From positions 87,151-151,150 of the forward strand of contig NZ_JAASTT010000005.1 in the NCBI RefSeq assembly GCF_014322795.1: DNA of 64,000 nt, in the 5' to 3' direction. Shown piece after piece: positions 56,601 to 64,000 of the stretch. The stretch is from Paenilisteria portnoyi. Its GTDB lineage: Bacteria; Bacillota; Bacilli; Lactobacillales; Listeriaceae. Within the stretch, counting starts at the first letter, position 1, and the number at the start of each line of letters is the position of its first letter. A program made the translations under genes and the position numbers. The notes beneath the pieces were generated by a model. The model was not told where the DNA came from, did no database searches, and saw nothing but the letters and a program-made list of their open reading frames with translations.

Positions 56601-57655
56601 TGCTCTCCACCCCTTAGTAAAATTTCACTTCGCGCATGTACAAACGCCGTCAATTCCTTCAACATCGCAGGCGAGACCTCTGGGAAAACGCCATGTCCTA
56701 AATTAAAAATAAAGCCCGGTTCCTGCGTTCCTTCTGCTAAAATAAGTTCCGCTTGCGTCAAACACTTCTCCCGCGCCAAAAGTAGCGACGGATCCAGATT
56801 CCCCTGCAACGCCATGCCACCAGCTCGCGTTCTCGCATCCGCAATCGACATCCGCCAATCCACACCAACAACGTCAACGCCAAGATCTTGCCATTCCGCC
56901 AGTAAATGCGTCGCGCCAACCGCTTGCATAATAACAGGCGTCATCGGACTCGCTTTCTTCACGGTTGCCACGATTTGCATGATTGCCGGTTTAATATATG
57001 TACGGTAGTCCGCCGCACTAAGCGCTCCAACCCACGAATCGAAAATTTGCACAGCCTTAGCACCGGCTTTAATTTGCGCTAACAAATAATCCGCCGTCAT
57101 GACCGCTAATTTTTGCATCAACATATGCCATTCCGCCTCGTGTGTATACATAAACGCCTTCGTCTGGTGGTAACTTTTCGATGGACCGCCTTCGATCATG
57201 TAACTTGCGAGCGTAAACGGCGCACCAGCAAAGCCAATCAACGGTACACGGAGCTGCTCCTCCGTCAACAAACGAATCGTATCCAGCACATACGGCACAT
57301 GCTCGTCCGCCTGAAACAACGCCAACCGTTCAATATCTTGGCCCGTTCGAATCGGATTCGCAATCACTGGCCCAATCCCACTCTTAATCTCCACATCCAC
57401 ACCCATTCCAGGCAGTGGCGTCATAATATCTTTATACAGAATTGCCGCATCCACGCCATACTGCTCCACAGGAAGACGCGTCACATAAGCACATAGCTCT
57501 GGCTGATGCGTGATTTCAAATAGTGAGTACTTCTCCTTCAATTTGCGATATTCTGGCTGTGAGCGCCCTGCTTGCCGCATATACCAAACCGGGATCCTGT
57601 CCACAGCTTCTTTTCTAGCGGCACGTAAAAATAAGTCATTCTCTAACTTCTTCAT
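56597..57655 (-). CDS. hemE: Uroporphyrinogen decarboxylase
   Basis: A 352-residue enzyme that turns uroporphyrinogen III into coproporphyrinogen III. The N-terminal signature [16 protein letters not shown] (Arg residues that bind substrate carboxylates) and the Asp in [16 protein letters not shown] are present, as is [23 protein letters not shown] precedes the ATG. It is the first gene of the haem operon and is divergent from the haem monooxygenase-like gene. Confidence 0.96.
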   Translation of the reverse strand: MKKLENDLFLRAARKEAVDRIPVWYMRQAGRSQPEYRKLKEKYSLFEITHQPELCAYVTRLPVEQYGVDAAILYKDIMTPLPGMGVDVEIKSGIGPVIANPIRTGQDIERLALFQADEHVPYVLDTIRLLTEEQLRVPLIGFAGAPFTLASYMIEGGPSKSYHQTKAFMYTHEAEWHMLMQKLAVMTADYLLAQIKAGAKAVQIFDSWVGALSAADYRTYIKPAIMQIVATVKKASPMTPVIMQAVGATHLLAEWQDLGVDVVGVDWRMSIADARTRAGGMALQGNLDPSLLLAREKCLTQAELILAEGTQEPGFIFNLGHGVFPEVSPAMLKELTAFVHARSEILLRGGEQ

Positions 57656-57868
57656 AACAAAACCCCTTCATTGTTCATTAAAGCACATAAGTTTCGAGCG
57701 CACTTTATAATTATTACAATCTACAGCATACCAAAAAATCAATTCAAAAACCAGATAAGCAACTCCATAACGTTTTATTTTTGCAGAAAGAGGAATATAG
57801 TTGTACTATCTAGGTATGGAATAATTTATCCCTATTTTGCATAACACTTTAGAAAGAAGGCCATTATT

Positions 57869-58372
57869 ATGAAATACGCGTATATTACAAGCGGCACAGA
57901 GCACTACCTTCGCCAAATTCTAGCCGACAATCCAACTCGAAACATCACACTATTACAGAATTTCGGCGACTCTCTGTTGCTTGAAGAAACAACTGAATCC
58001 ACTGTATTTAGAGAAGCAGCGTCTTACCGTGTCACTCAGAGCTTTGGCGAAATAAAAGGCTACGGCACCGTCACATTTGAATATCTATACTTGCGCTCAG
58101 AAGAAATTCCTATTTTCCAGAAATTATACCAAACTATTTCCTCCACACTGCACCAAGCACGCGGCCTACAATGCATGCAATTACTACAATCCAAAACGGA
58201 AAGCAAATATTTGATCATCACGTTCTGGAACCGCAGCGATGACTACCACCATTGGAAAACCGGCGCAGAGCACAACAAAATCATGGACCTCATCCGCAAC
58301 AACAGTTCACAAAGCGGTTTCTCGCACGTAGATGTGTTCCACTTTCCCGAATACTTCCATGATGAAAAATGA
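57869..58372 (+). CDS. Haem-degrading monooxygenase-like protein (HmoB/Lmo2213-like)
   Basis: A 167-residue protein. The C-terminal half (about 70-160) is an ABM-type ferredoxin fold with FEYLYLRSEEIPIFQKLY and LIITFWNRSDDYHHW, in which Asn, Trp and His match residues used by IsdG-like enzymes; the N-terminal half is the extension of HmoB proteins. It would open haem and free its iron. Its divergent position from hemE links synthesis and turnover. A weak Fur-like half-site (ATAATTATTA near 57710) lies in the gap but is not convincing. Confidence 0.83.
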   Translation: MKYAYITSGTEHYLRQILADNPTRNITLLQNFGDSLLLEETTESTVFREAASYRVTQSFGEIKGYGTVTFEYLYLRSEEIPIFQKLYQTISSTLHQARGLQCMQLLQSKTESKYLIITFWNRSDDYHHWKTGAEHNKIMDLIRNNSSQSGFSHVDVFHFPEYFHDEK

Positions 58373-58373
58373 T

Positions 58374-58416
58374 TGAAAATACGATGTTGAGGCGAAATCT
58401 CAACATCGTATTTTTT
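58374..58416. terminator. Bidirectional terminator between hmoB-like gene and ecsB
   Basis: AATACGATGTTGAG pairs perfectly with CTCAACATCGTATT and is followed by T7. Confidence 0.92.
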
Positions 58417-58419
58417 TAC

Positions 58420-59637
58420 CTACTGATATATCTTCTTCACCCGATACGGCACATACACAAACGTAAACACCGCAACAAACGCCAAGTTTATCCCCAGTAT
58501 AATCACGCCACCAATCGATCCATTTTGCGCAATTCCTACAATCCCAAACAACAACGCCTGAGCAACGAGTAAAATCCGCAAAAAGTGAATGAACGAACGA
58601 CGTCTAAAATGATCGTCAATCGGATACAGTTTCAGCATCACTTGCCCATCAAAATGGCGCAACATCGGAATAAACTGGAATCCTGTCAAATAAATAAACA
58701 GCAACGAAAAGATAATATTGAGATAAAATCCTTGCACAAAGACGAGCAACAAGAATGCAATCACCGTTAAGCGCACATATAATCCCATAAATTCATTCGT
58801 TCTCACAAACGTACGGCTCCATAAATACGCAAAACTCTTCTCTTTCGCATACGTAATTGGCCGATACAAGAAATCCAAATACGCACGACGGCGCACCGTT
58901 CCTTTTAAATGTGGCACATCTGTAAACAAGTTTGCCAATCGATAAAACCGATTCATCCGCGCTTCCTCTTTATCAATCAAATATTCCCATCTAATCGTCA
59001 GCCCCACCGTTTTGCGCTTCATCCACACATAACTCGCGAGTAACACAACCAATGCGACCGGAATCGACCAAATCAAGTTGAACGCCAGCACCAAATAAAT
59101 CAGCGCCGCACTCACGATAATTCGCGTAAACAACCACGTCGTATCCGTATTTTCAAGCTTCATCGTCTCCCACTGGAAATACACATTCCACAGTTTGATC
59201 AAAAGCATCACAACCAACAACGGGAAAAATCGGGAAAAACTAAATCCTGTCACCGCAGCATACATCGGCATACACGCAGCTAAAACTAAAATAAAGATAT
59301 AAATCTGCAACCAGAAACTAGCCCTGTTCGCCTTTTTAAAATACTGACCCATCGCTTTTTCCTGTACGATCAAATAAACTGCATCCGGCCGTTTGAGCAA
59401 CGTATTAATCGTCGTCACCGCAATCGCCGCCGTCAGCAAAATCACCATCAGAGGAATAGCCGGAAAAACTGGCGTCAGCGTCTTCACCCAGCCAGAATAC
59501 GAGTAAACGAACGCCCCGACACCGATAATCAGCACAAATAGCAAGTGGTCATTCAGCATATAGCGCAGATATCTGCTGACTTCTTCCATATAACTACCAA
59601 AACGCTTCTTAAATAAATCTACCGCATCAAACTTCAT
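58420..59637 (-). CDS. ecsB: ABC transporter membrane subunit EcsB
   Basis: A 405-residue protein with around ten hydrophobic segments and a polar N-terminus (MKFDAVDLFKKRFGSYMEEVSRYLRYM). It is the membrane partner of EcsA. In Bacillus loss of Ecs impairs secretion, competence and intramembrane proteolysis by RasP, perhaps through peptide export. The start overlaps ecsA by 11 bases. Confidence 0.9.
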   Translation of the reverse strand: MKFDAVDLFKKRFGSYMEEVSRYLRYMLNDHLLFVLIIGVGAFVYSYSGWVKTLTPVFPAIPLMVILLTAAIAVTTINTLLKRPDAVYLIVQEKAMGQYFKKANRASFWLQIYIFILVLAACMPMYAAVTGFSFSRFFPLLVVMLLIKLWNVYFQWETMKLENTDTTWLFTRIIVSAALIYLVLAFNLIWSIPVALVVLLASYVWMKRKTVGLTIRWEYLIDKEEARMNRFYRLANLFTDVPHLKGTVRRRAYLDFLYRPITYAKEKSFAYLWSRTFVRTNEFMGLYVRLTVIAFLLLVFVQGFYLNIIFSLLFIYLTGFQFIPMLRHFDGQVMLKLYPIDDHFRRRSFIHFLRILLVAQALLFGIVGIAQNGSIGGVIILGINLAFVAVFTFVYVPYRVKKIYQ

Positions 59638-60376
59638 CGGCCTGCTCTTCTTCCTTCGTTAATTGTACGTAGATCTCATCCAACGAGGCTCCTGGCATTT
59701 CAAAATCCGCCTGCAAATCAGCGAGTGTTCCCTGCGCGCGAATAATCCCATCATGCAAAATAATGAAACTATCACAATATTTCTCCGCCGTTGCCAAAAT
59801 ATGCGTCGACATCAAAATACTAGCACCCGTATCCTTCATCTCCTCAATCCACTGCAACAATGACTGAATACCAAGCGGATCAAGCCCCACAAACGGCTCA
59901 TCGATAATATACAAATTCGGCTCAATCAAAAACGCCGACATAATCATGACCTTCTGCTTCATTCCCTTTGAAAAATGCGCGGGAAACCAGTTCAGCTTTT
60001 TCTCCAACCGAAACTCTTTAAGCAGTGGCGCCATTCGCGTCTTCATTTCCTCTTCCGTCAAACCATAAGCCATCGCCGTCAGCTCCAAATGCTCTTTAAG
60101 CGTTAACTCCTCATACAGCACCGGTGTTTCTGGAATATAGGCGAACTGCTTGCGATACTCCTCCGTATTTTCCGTCAGCGTATGCCCATTAATCGTGATT
60201 GTCCCTTTCTTCTGCTGCATCAAACCTGTAATATGTTTAATTGTTGTACTTTTACCAGCACCGTTCAAACCAATCAACCCGACGATTTGGCGCTCCTCAA
60301 TTGCAAAGGAAATATCTTTTAAAACCGGGCGTTTCGTATACCCACCAGTTAAATTATGAACCTCCACTAAAGCCAT
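59627..60376 (-). CDS. ecsA: ABC transporter ATPase EcsA
   Basis: A 249-residue ATPase with Walker A GLNGAGKSTT, signature FSKGMKQKVMIMSAF and Walker B LYIIDEPFVGLDP. The ATG at 60376 has TAGGAGTG upstream. The ecsA-ecsB pair is divergent from hit, as in Bacillus and Listeria. Confidence 0.94.
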   Translation of the reverse strand: MALVEVHNLTGGYTKRPVLKDISFAIEERQIVGLIGLNGAGKSTTIKHITGLMQQKKGTITINGHTLTENTEEYRKQFAYIPETPVLYEELTLKEHLELTAMAYGLTEEEMKTRMAPLLKEFRLEKKLNWFPAHFSKGMKQKVMIMSAFLIEPNLYIIDEPFVGLDPLGIQSLLQWIEEMKDTGASILMSTHILATAEKYCDSFIILHDGIIRAQGTLADLQADFEMPGASLDEIYVQLTKEEEQADEV

Positions 60377-60541
60377 GTTATCACTCCTATTATCCATCTT
60401 ATTGTCCCTATAATAGCACAGTTGATACCGTTTTCGCTATAAATTTACTATTTTGACCTTGTTTCATACATGCGTTTTGCGCGTTTTTATGGTACATTAG
60501 ATACATAGAGAGTGAATTTATTCGGAGGTGTCTAATTCAAT

Positions 60542-60961
60542 ATGGATGATTGTATTTTCTGCAAAATAGTAAACGGCGAGATTCCTTCTGCTAAAGTTTA
60601 CGAAGATGACCAAGTATACGCTTTTCTTGATTTAGGGCAGGTAACAGAAGGCCACACACTGGTCATTCCCAAACAACACGCGCGCAATATTTTTGATTTG
60701 CCGGAAGAAACGGCCGCAGAAATTTTCAGACGTGTTCCGAAAATCGCGGCGGGTCTCAAAAAAGCCTTGCCATTAAAAGGACTCAACATTTTGAATAACA
60801 ATGAAGAAATCGCGTCACAGAGCGTCTTTCATTATCATATCCATCTTATCCCTCGCTATACAAATAAAGATGATTTCGGTTTAAAATGGGCGGACAATGC
60901 CAACTGGTATTCAAAAGATGCCTTCCAAGAACTAGCCGACAAAATTGCCAAAGAAGTCTAA
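60542..60961 (+). CDS. hit: HIT family nucleotide hydrolase (HinT-like)
   Basis: A 139-residue histidine-triad protein. The motif HYHIHLIPRY near residue 97 holds the catalytic histidines, and CIFCKIVNGEIPSAKVYEDD opens the protein with a possible zinc pair. Such enzymes hydrolyse adenosine phosphoramidates. The only suitable start is the ATG at 60542, with GGAGG about 14 bases upstream, a long spacing. It is followed closely by the YtxH-like gene. Confidence 0.93.
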   Translation: MDDCIFCKIVNGEIPSAKVYEDDQVYAFLDLGQVTEGHTLVIPKQHARNIFDLPEETAAEIFRRVPKIAAGLKKALPLKGLNILNNNEEIASQSVFHYHIHLIPRYTNKDDFGLKWADNANWYSKDAFQELADKIAKEV

Positions 60962-60974
60962 AGGAGTGTTAAAT

Positions 60975-61346
60975 ATGAATACAAAATCCGTATTACTCGG
61001 CGTACTTATCGGTAGTATCACAAGCGCCGCGACAGCTATTATGTTAGCGCCTAAATCAGGTCGCGAACTGCGCCAAGATATCGCCTCTAAATCAGGTGAA
61101 GCAAGCGTTATTTTGAAAGAACTAGCCTACAATGCGACGGACTTACTACAATCCGTTCAAGTTTTAGGTACAGAGGGCACAACTTTACTGAAAGATTTAT
61201 CCACAGATATCAAAGAATCCGTTGCCCATTGGAACGAGGAAATGGAGCCCGAAAAAGCCCGCCTCAAAGACGAGATTAAAGATATGCAAAAAACGATCTC
61301 AGATTTAGAAAAAACACTAAAAAAAGACAAAAAAGCAAGCAATTAA
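60975..61346 (+). CDS. YtxH-domain protein
   Basis: A 123-residue protein with one hydrophobic segment (about 5-25, VLLGVLIGSITSAATAIMLA) followed by the YtxH hallmark PKSGRELRQDI, then an amphipathic, Lys/Glu-rich coiled coil (about 80-123). The ATG at 60975 has AAGGAG upstream. YtxH proteins in Bacillus are linked to general stress. It is co-transcribed with hit and followed by a terminator. Confidence 0.85.
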   Translation: MNTKSVLLGVLIGSITSAATAIMLAPKSGRELRQDIASKSGEASVILKELAYNATDLLQSVQVLGTEGTTLLKDLSTDIKESVAHWNEEMEPEKARLKDEIKDMQKTISDLEKTLKKDKKASN

Positions 61347-61349
61347 ATG

Positions 61350-61394
61350 AAAAGGCGCAAACCGTTCTCTCGCAGGATATTTGCGCCTTTTTCA
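61350..61394 (+). terminator. Terminator of hit-ytxH
   Basis: AAAGGCGCAAA pairs with TTTGCGCCTTT and is followed by T. Confidence 0.87.
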
Positions 61395-61459
61395 ATGGTA
61401 TAAAAAACTACATTTGTCACAGTTTATTCACAGCACATTATTTATTAATCGAAAAGGGG

Positions 61460-61488
61460 TTGAAAAAAAGCACCACAGGGACTACAAT
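61460..61488 (+). promoter_or_regulatory. Promoter of the DUF3267 gene pair
   Basis: TTGAAA (61460-61465) and TACAAT (61483-61488) have a 17-base spacer. The start codon lies about 85 bases downstream. Confidence 0.68.
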
Positions 61489-61577
61489 ACTAAGGTGATC
61501 AGTGAGGCTAGATGGATTGGATAATGATTCTTACTGTGAGTCACATATTTTCTAAGTAGATGGAGGATTAGTTATCC

Positions 61578-62120
61578 ATGCGTTGTTTAAAGACAATTAA
61601 TGTGGAACGAAGAGATGAGTATAATCGCGTCTTTTTTAAATCCAGCTTAATTTCACTTCTCGTGATGTGCATCCTATTTTTAATTGAAAACCTGGTTTTT
61701 CCTGGCAAATTTGTGATGATTTTTGAATTGCCGACGTTTATTGCCTTACTTCTATTGTATCCAGTTCATAAAGGGCTTCATTTACTCGCCTTGTTGCGTT
61801 ATCGCGATGGCATACAGATGCGCTTTAAACGACACTTTTATATCGTGCCGTGTTTACAAGTGAAAGTAAAGCGCATTATTCCGAAATGGCGATACATTGC
61901 ATCACTTGCTTTACCATTTATCGTTATCTCGGCGCTAATAATCATCGCCATGATTGCAACACCTGTACTTCACTCGCCACTCTTTCTTATTTTGATTGCG
62001 ATCCATGCAGGTATGTGCTATCCAGATTTCATTCATATTAGAAACATTATCGGAACACCAAAACATACTTTTGTGGAAGATGCTGATCGTGGCTTTTCGG
62101 TACTTGTTTCGGAAGAGTAA
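61578..62120 (+). CDS. DUF3267-like membrane protein
   Basis: A 180-residue protein with four hydrophobic segments. KGLHLLAL follows the second, and a polar RYRDGIQMRFKRHFYIVPCLQVKVKR loop comes before the third. Overall it looks like DUF3267, whose members are sometimes compared with site-2-protease-like membrane peptidases; a full HExxH is not present here (HKGLH), so I do not claim activity. The ATG at 61578 has GGAGG upstream at 61562. A short membrane gene follows. Confidence 0.72.
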   Translation: MRCLKTINVERRDEYNRVFFKSSLISLLVMCILFLIENLVFPGKFVMIFELPTFIALLLLYPVHKGLHLLALLRYRDGIQMRFKRHFYIVPCLQVKVKRIIPKWRYIASLALPFIVISALIIIAMIATPVLHSPLFLILIAIHAGMCYPDFIHIRNIIGTPKHTFVEDADRGFSVLVSEE

Positions 62121-62131
62121 GGAGGGATACA

Positions 62132-62320
62132 GTGTTACTTTATGTCTTGTACGCCGTTTTTGGAGTCGTCGCTTTACTAGCTTTCAATTTGTTAGTCGAG
62201 CGCTATGCTACAAAACAAGATTTCAACCCAAAACAATGTCAATTATTTTATCGAATTGTGAATATTGCCGTCCTGTTACTTCTGTTCTCAGCGACCCTAG
62301 AAGGAATCATGTTGTCCTAA
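62132..62320 (+). CDS. Small two-helix membrane protein
   Basis: A 62-residue protein starting with GTG, with AAGGAGG eight bases upstream. It has two hydrophobic helices (about 2-22 and 43-62) and a short polar loop (ERYATKQDFNPKQCQ). It lies 11 bases after the DUF3267-like gene, so the two are probably translated from one message. Not recognised further. Confidence 0.75.
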   Translation: MLLYVLYAVFGVVALLAFNLLVERYATKQDFNPKQCQLFYRIVNIAVLLLLFSATLEGIMLS

Positions 62321-62466
62321 GGAACCGCCATGTGAGAGACCCAACAGACAAGATTAGAAATAGATTAGATTTTTGACATTTTACTTTATTACCACCCATT
62401 ATGTGGTATGATGAGTAAGTAGGTAAGCAGAACTTATTTAAAACTTTGAGGAGCGTGTATTATTTA

Positions 62467-63366
62467 ATGAAGAAGAAATTAGTATTAGGTATGGTATCAA
62501 TGATGGGTCTATTCAGCTTAGCAGCTTGCGGAAATTCAGCAAACGATGCTGTTGTTGAAACCAAAGCCGGAGATGTAACACAACAAGAACTTTATGACGC
62601 AATGAAAGCTAAAGTCGGCGATCAATATGTATCGCAAATAGCAATGACGAAGATTCTTGAAGATAAATACAAAGTAACAGACAAAGAAATCGATGCAGCA
62701 TACAAGACTTTCGAAGATCAATATGGTGACCAACTTGCAAGCATGTTACAACAAAGTGGTTACACAGAGAAATCATTCAAGTCTGACTACCTGAAATTCG
62801 ATCTATTAAGCACGAAAGCAGCAGAAGCTTCTGTTGATACTAGCGATAAAGCATTAGAAGCATATTACAAAACATGGCAACCAAAAATCACAGTAGAACA
62901 CATCTTAGTTGCTGACAAAGCGAAAGCAGATGACCTTCACAAGAAAGTAACATCTGGCGGTAACTTTGAAGATTTAGCAAAAGCTAACTCTACAGATACA
63001 GGTTCTGCTACACAAGGCGGTAAATTAGCTCCATTCGGTCCTGGTACAATGTTACCTGAATTCGAAAAAGCAGCTTACGCATTGAAAAACAAAGGTGACA
63101 TCAGCCCAGTTATTAAAACAGACGCTGGTTACCACATCATCAAAATGCTAGACCACCCAGCAAAAACTACTTTCGAGAAAGACAAAGCACAAGTGAAGAA
63201 AGACTACTTGGCAACGAAAGTAACTGCTGAATCAAAAACTGCAGCACTAGAAAAACTTTACAAAAAAGCTGACGTTAAGATTGATGATAAAGATTTGAAA
63301 GATGCATTCGCGCAATATGATGGATCTGCATCAAAAGCAGCTGAAGAGTCAACTACTACTAAATAA
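62467..63366 (+). CDS. prsA: Secreted foldase PrsA (lipoprotein PPIase)
   Basis: A 299-residue extracytoplasmic chaperone. The signal peptide MKKKLVLGMVSMMGLFS ends in the lipobox LAAC (Cys21). A parvulin/PpiC domain lies at about 135-225 (ITVEHILVADKAKADDL, FGPGTMLPEFEKAAYALK, TDAGYHIIK), flanked by chaperone segments. The start is the ATG at 62467 with GAGGAG 13 bases upstream. Listeria monocytogenes has prsA2 at this place, which depends on PrfA; no PrfA box (TTAACAnnTGTTAA) is seen here. A TTGACA at 62373 and CATTAT 18 bases later are a possible promoter. Confidence 0.95.
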   Translation: MKKKLVLGMVSMMGLFSLAACGNSANDAVVETKAGDVTQQELYDAMKAKVGDQYVSQIAMTKILEDKYKVTDKEIDAAYKTFEDQYGDQLASMLQQSGYTEKSFKSDYLKFDLLSTKAAEASVDTSDKALEAYYKTWQPKITVEHILVADKAKADDLHKKVTSGGNFEDLAKANSTDTGSATQGGKLAPFGPGTMLPEFEKAAYALKNKGDISPVIKTDAGYHIIKMLDHPAKTTFEKDKAQVKKDYLATKVTAESKTAALEKLYKKADVKIDDKDLKDAFAQYDGSASKAAEESTTTK

Positions 63367-63380
63367 TTATAAATGTGAAA

Positions 63381-63421
63381 GCCCCGTTAAATCATTGAAT
63401 GATTTAACGGGGCTTTTTTAT
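63381..63421 (+). terminator. Terminator of prsA
   Basis: AAAGCCCCGTTAAATCA pairs perfectly with TGATTTAACGGGGCTTT and is followed by TTT. Confidence 0.93.
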
Positions 63422-63570
63422 GTGGAGATTTTTGTTGTTAGTGTGGGGTTGCTTTATGGTAGTTGGGTGAAAGCGAGCAAGGTATGGGGCATTTACGCCG
63501 GTAGTAGAATAATTAACAATGTCATCAGAAGATTTGGTGCGAACAATCCCAAATAACCCAACATGGAGCA

Positions 63571-63947
63571 TCAAAAAGAACAGCAAGAGGAAAAATATGT
63601 TTTGGTTTGGCTATAAGTTGCATTTAGCTGTTTCTTACCAGTATAGTCCTTTAACCAGCCTCTGAGCACACTACTAGATGAAATATTAAATTTTTTTATG
63701 GTACCTAGCGTGCTGTTTCCGTTAAGGAGTACATTCTCCACGGCTTTTCTTTTTATTTCTTTACTATAAAATGTTCGTATTTTAAGTGGAATAAGCCCTT
63801 CCGGTTCCACTGCCTTATATCTTCGAAACCAATCTCGAAGAGTGGCTGCTGGTATGTTATTTTCTCTAGCGACACCTCGGATAGACCTTTCCATCGTTAA
63901 AATTGCTTCAATCATTGCTAATCGAACTGCTCCCTGTCAAGTAGACA
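63571..63947 (-). mobile_element. Partial IS3-type element (OrfA remnant)
   Basis: A 114-codon frame (ATG at 63915 to 63571) has two HTH modules, SIRGVARENNIPAATLRDWFRR and NSTLGTIKKFNISSSSVLRGWLKD, as in OrfA of the IS150-like branch of IS3. It ends abruptly with an odd tail (TKTYFSSCCSF) and no OrfB follows before prsA, so the 3' part is lost. Upstream of the frame, TGTCTACTTGACAGGGAGC (63947-63929 on the minus strand) looks like an IS3-family terminal repeat. No target duplication could be found because only one end is present. Confidence 0.65.
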
Positions 63948-64000
63948 GGCTAAAAAACAAAAAGAAATAATATGACTTGGAACAAAAATACCATATTTAT

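Noticed and set aside
57700..57725. Fur box between hemE and the haem monooxygenase-like gene
   Set aside because: Only part of the palindrome matches, and AT-rich sequence gives such matches often.
62330..62466. PrfA box in front of prsA
   Set aside because: No TTAACA-TGTTAA palindrome is present; the nearest resemblance is an ordinary TTGACA promoter element.
63422..63556. Short plus-strand frame behind prsA (about 40 codons)
   Set aside because: It follows directly on the prsA terminator and has no start signal.

Overview
The window looks like chromosomal DNA of a low-GC Gram-positive of the family Listeriaceae, most likely a Listeria species. The main evidence is gene content and order: pepF-coiA-mecA-spxA-opp, trpS-ohrA/ohrR-fabF/fabH, gpmA-clpB, hemE-hemH-hemY, hmoB-like, ecsA/ecsB, hit-ytxH-like and prsA follow one another as in the Listeria lmo2188-lmo2219 region as I remember it. 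The codon use, the strong AGGAGG-type ribosome binding sites and the U-rich terminators fit. The species is not resolved. No PrfA box was seen in front of prsA, so I do not assume a pathogenic species.

Layout. (1) 1-7005, minus strand: a Wadjet-type plasmid-defence operon (jetA-jetB-jetC-jetD), with jetD cut by the window edge. (2) 7097-8536: a manganese transporter (mntH). (3) 8985-22067: a core block on the minus strand with pepF, coiA, mecA, spxA and the oligopeptide permease oppBCDF with two oppA genes, each carrying a CodY-like box. (4) 22312-31728: a small membrane protein, trpS behind a T-box, the ohrR/ohrA peroxide module, fabF and fabH behind a FapR-like site and an unusual structured RNA element, yjzD-like, gpmA and clpB behind a CtsR operator. 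(5) 31952-38164: an accessory catabolic module, made of an AraC regulator fused to a degenerate GH39-like domain, an MFS transporter and two tandem M20 amidohydrolases. (6) 38198-46650: a type I restriction-modification locus with a silent inverted hsdS cassette, a tyrosine recombinase and an expressed hsdS-hsdM, then hsdR. Perfect or near-perfect inverted repeats join the two hsdS copies, so this is very probably a phase-variable shufflon. (7) 46990-54119: a Bax-inhibitor-1-like membrane protein, an orphan Cas6 without other cas genes or an array, the trehalose operon (treR, treP, treA) with clear operators and a cre site, a candidate small RNA, a HAD phosphatase and a small HTH protein. (8) 54231-63366: the end of the haem pathway, a haem monooxygenase-like protein, the Ecs ABC transporter, HIT, YtxH-like, two membrane proteins and the PrsA foldase. 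(9) 63571-63947: a partial IS3-type element.

How parts work together. The CodY and FapR sites, T-box, CtsR site, OhrR site, TreR operators and cre site tie the core operons to nutrient, lipid, tRNA, heat, peroxide and sugar signals. SpxA, MecA and ClpB belong to the protein-quality and stress network. The accessory blocks (Wadjet, type I R-M shufflon, orphan Cas6, IS remnant) are interleaved with conserved core genes, so this is a core region with several insertion points and not one single island.

The most interesting items are the hsdS inversion locus with a hairpin that may both terminate upstream transcription and mask the recombinase ribosome binding site, the structured RNA element between fabH and its promoter, a three-hairpin small RNA candidate after treA, and the orphan Cas6. 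No rRNA, tRNA or CRISPR array was found. All functional calls come from reading sequence and from remembered family knowledge. No database search was run.
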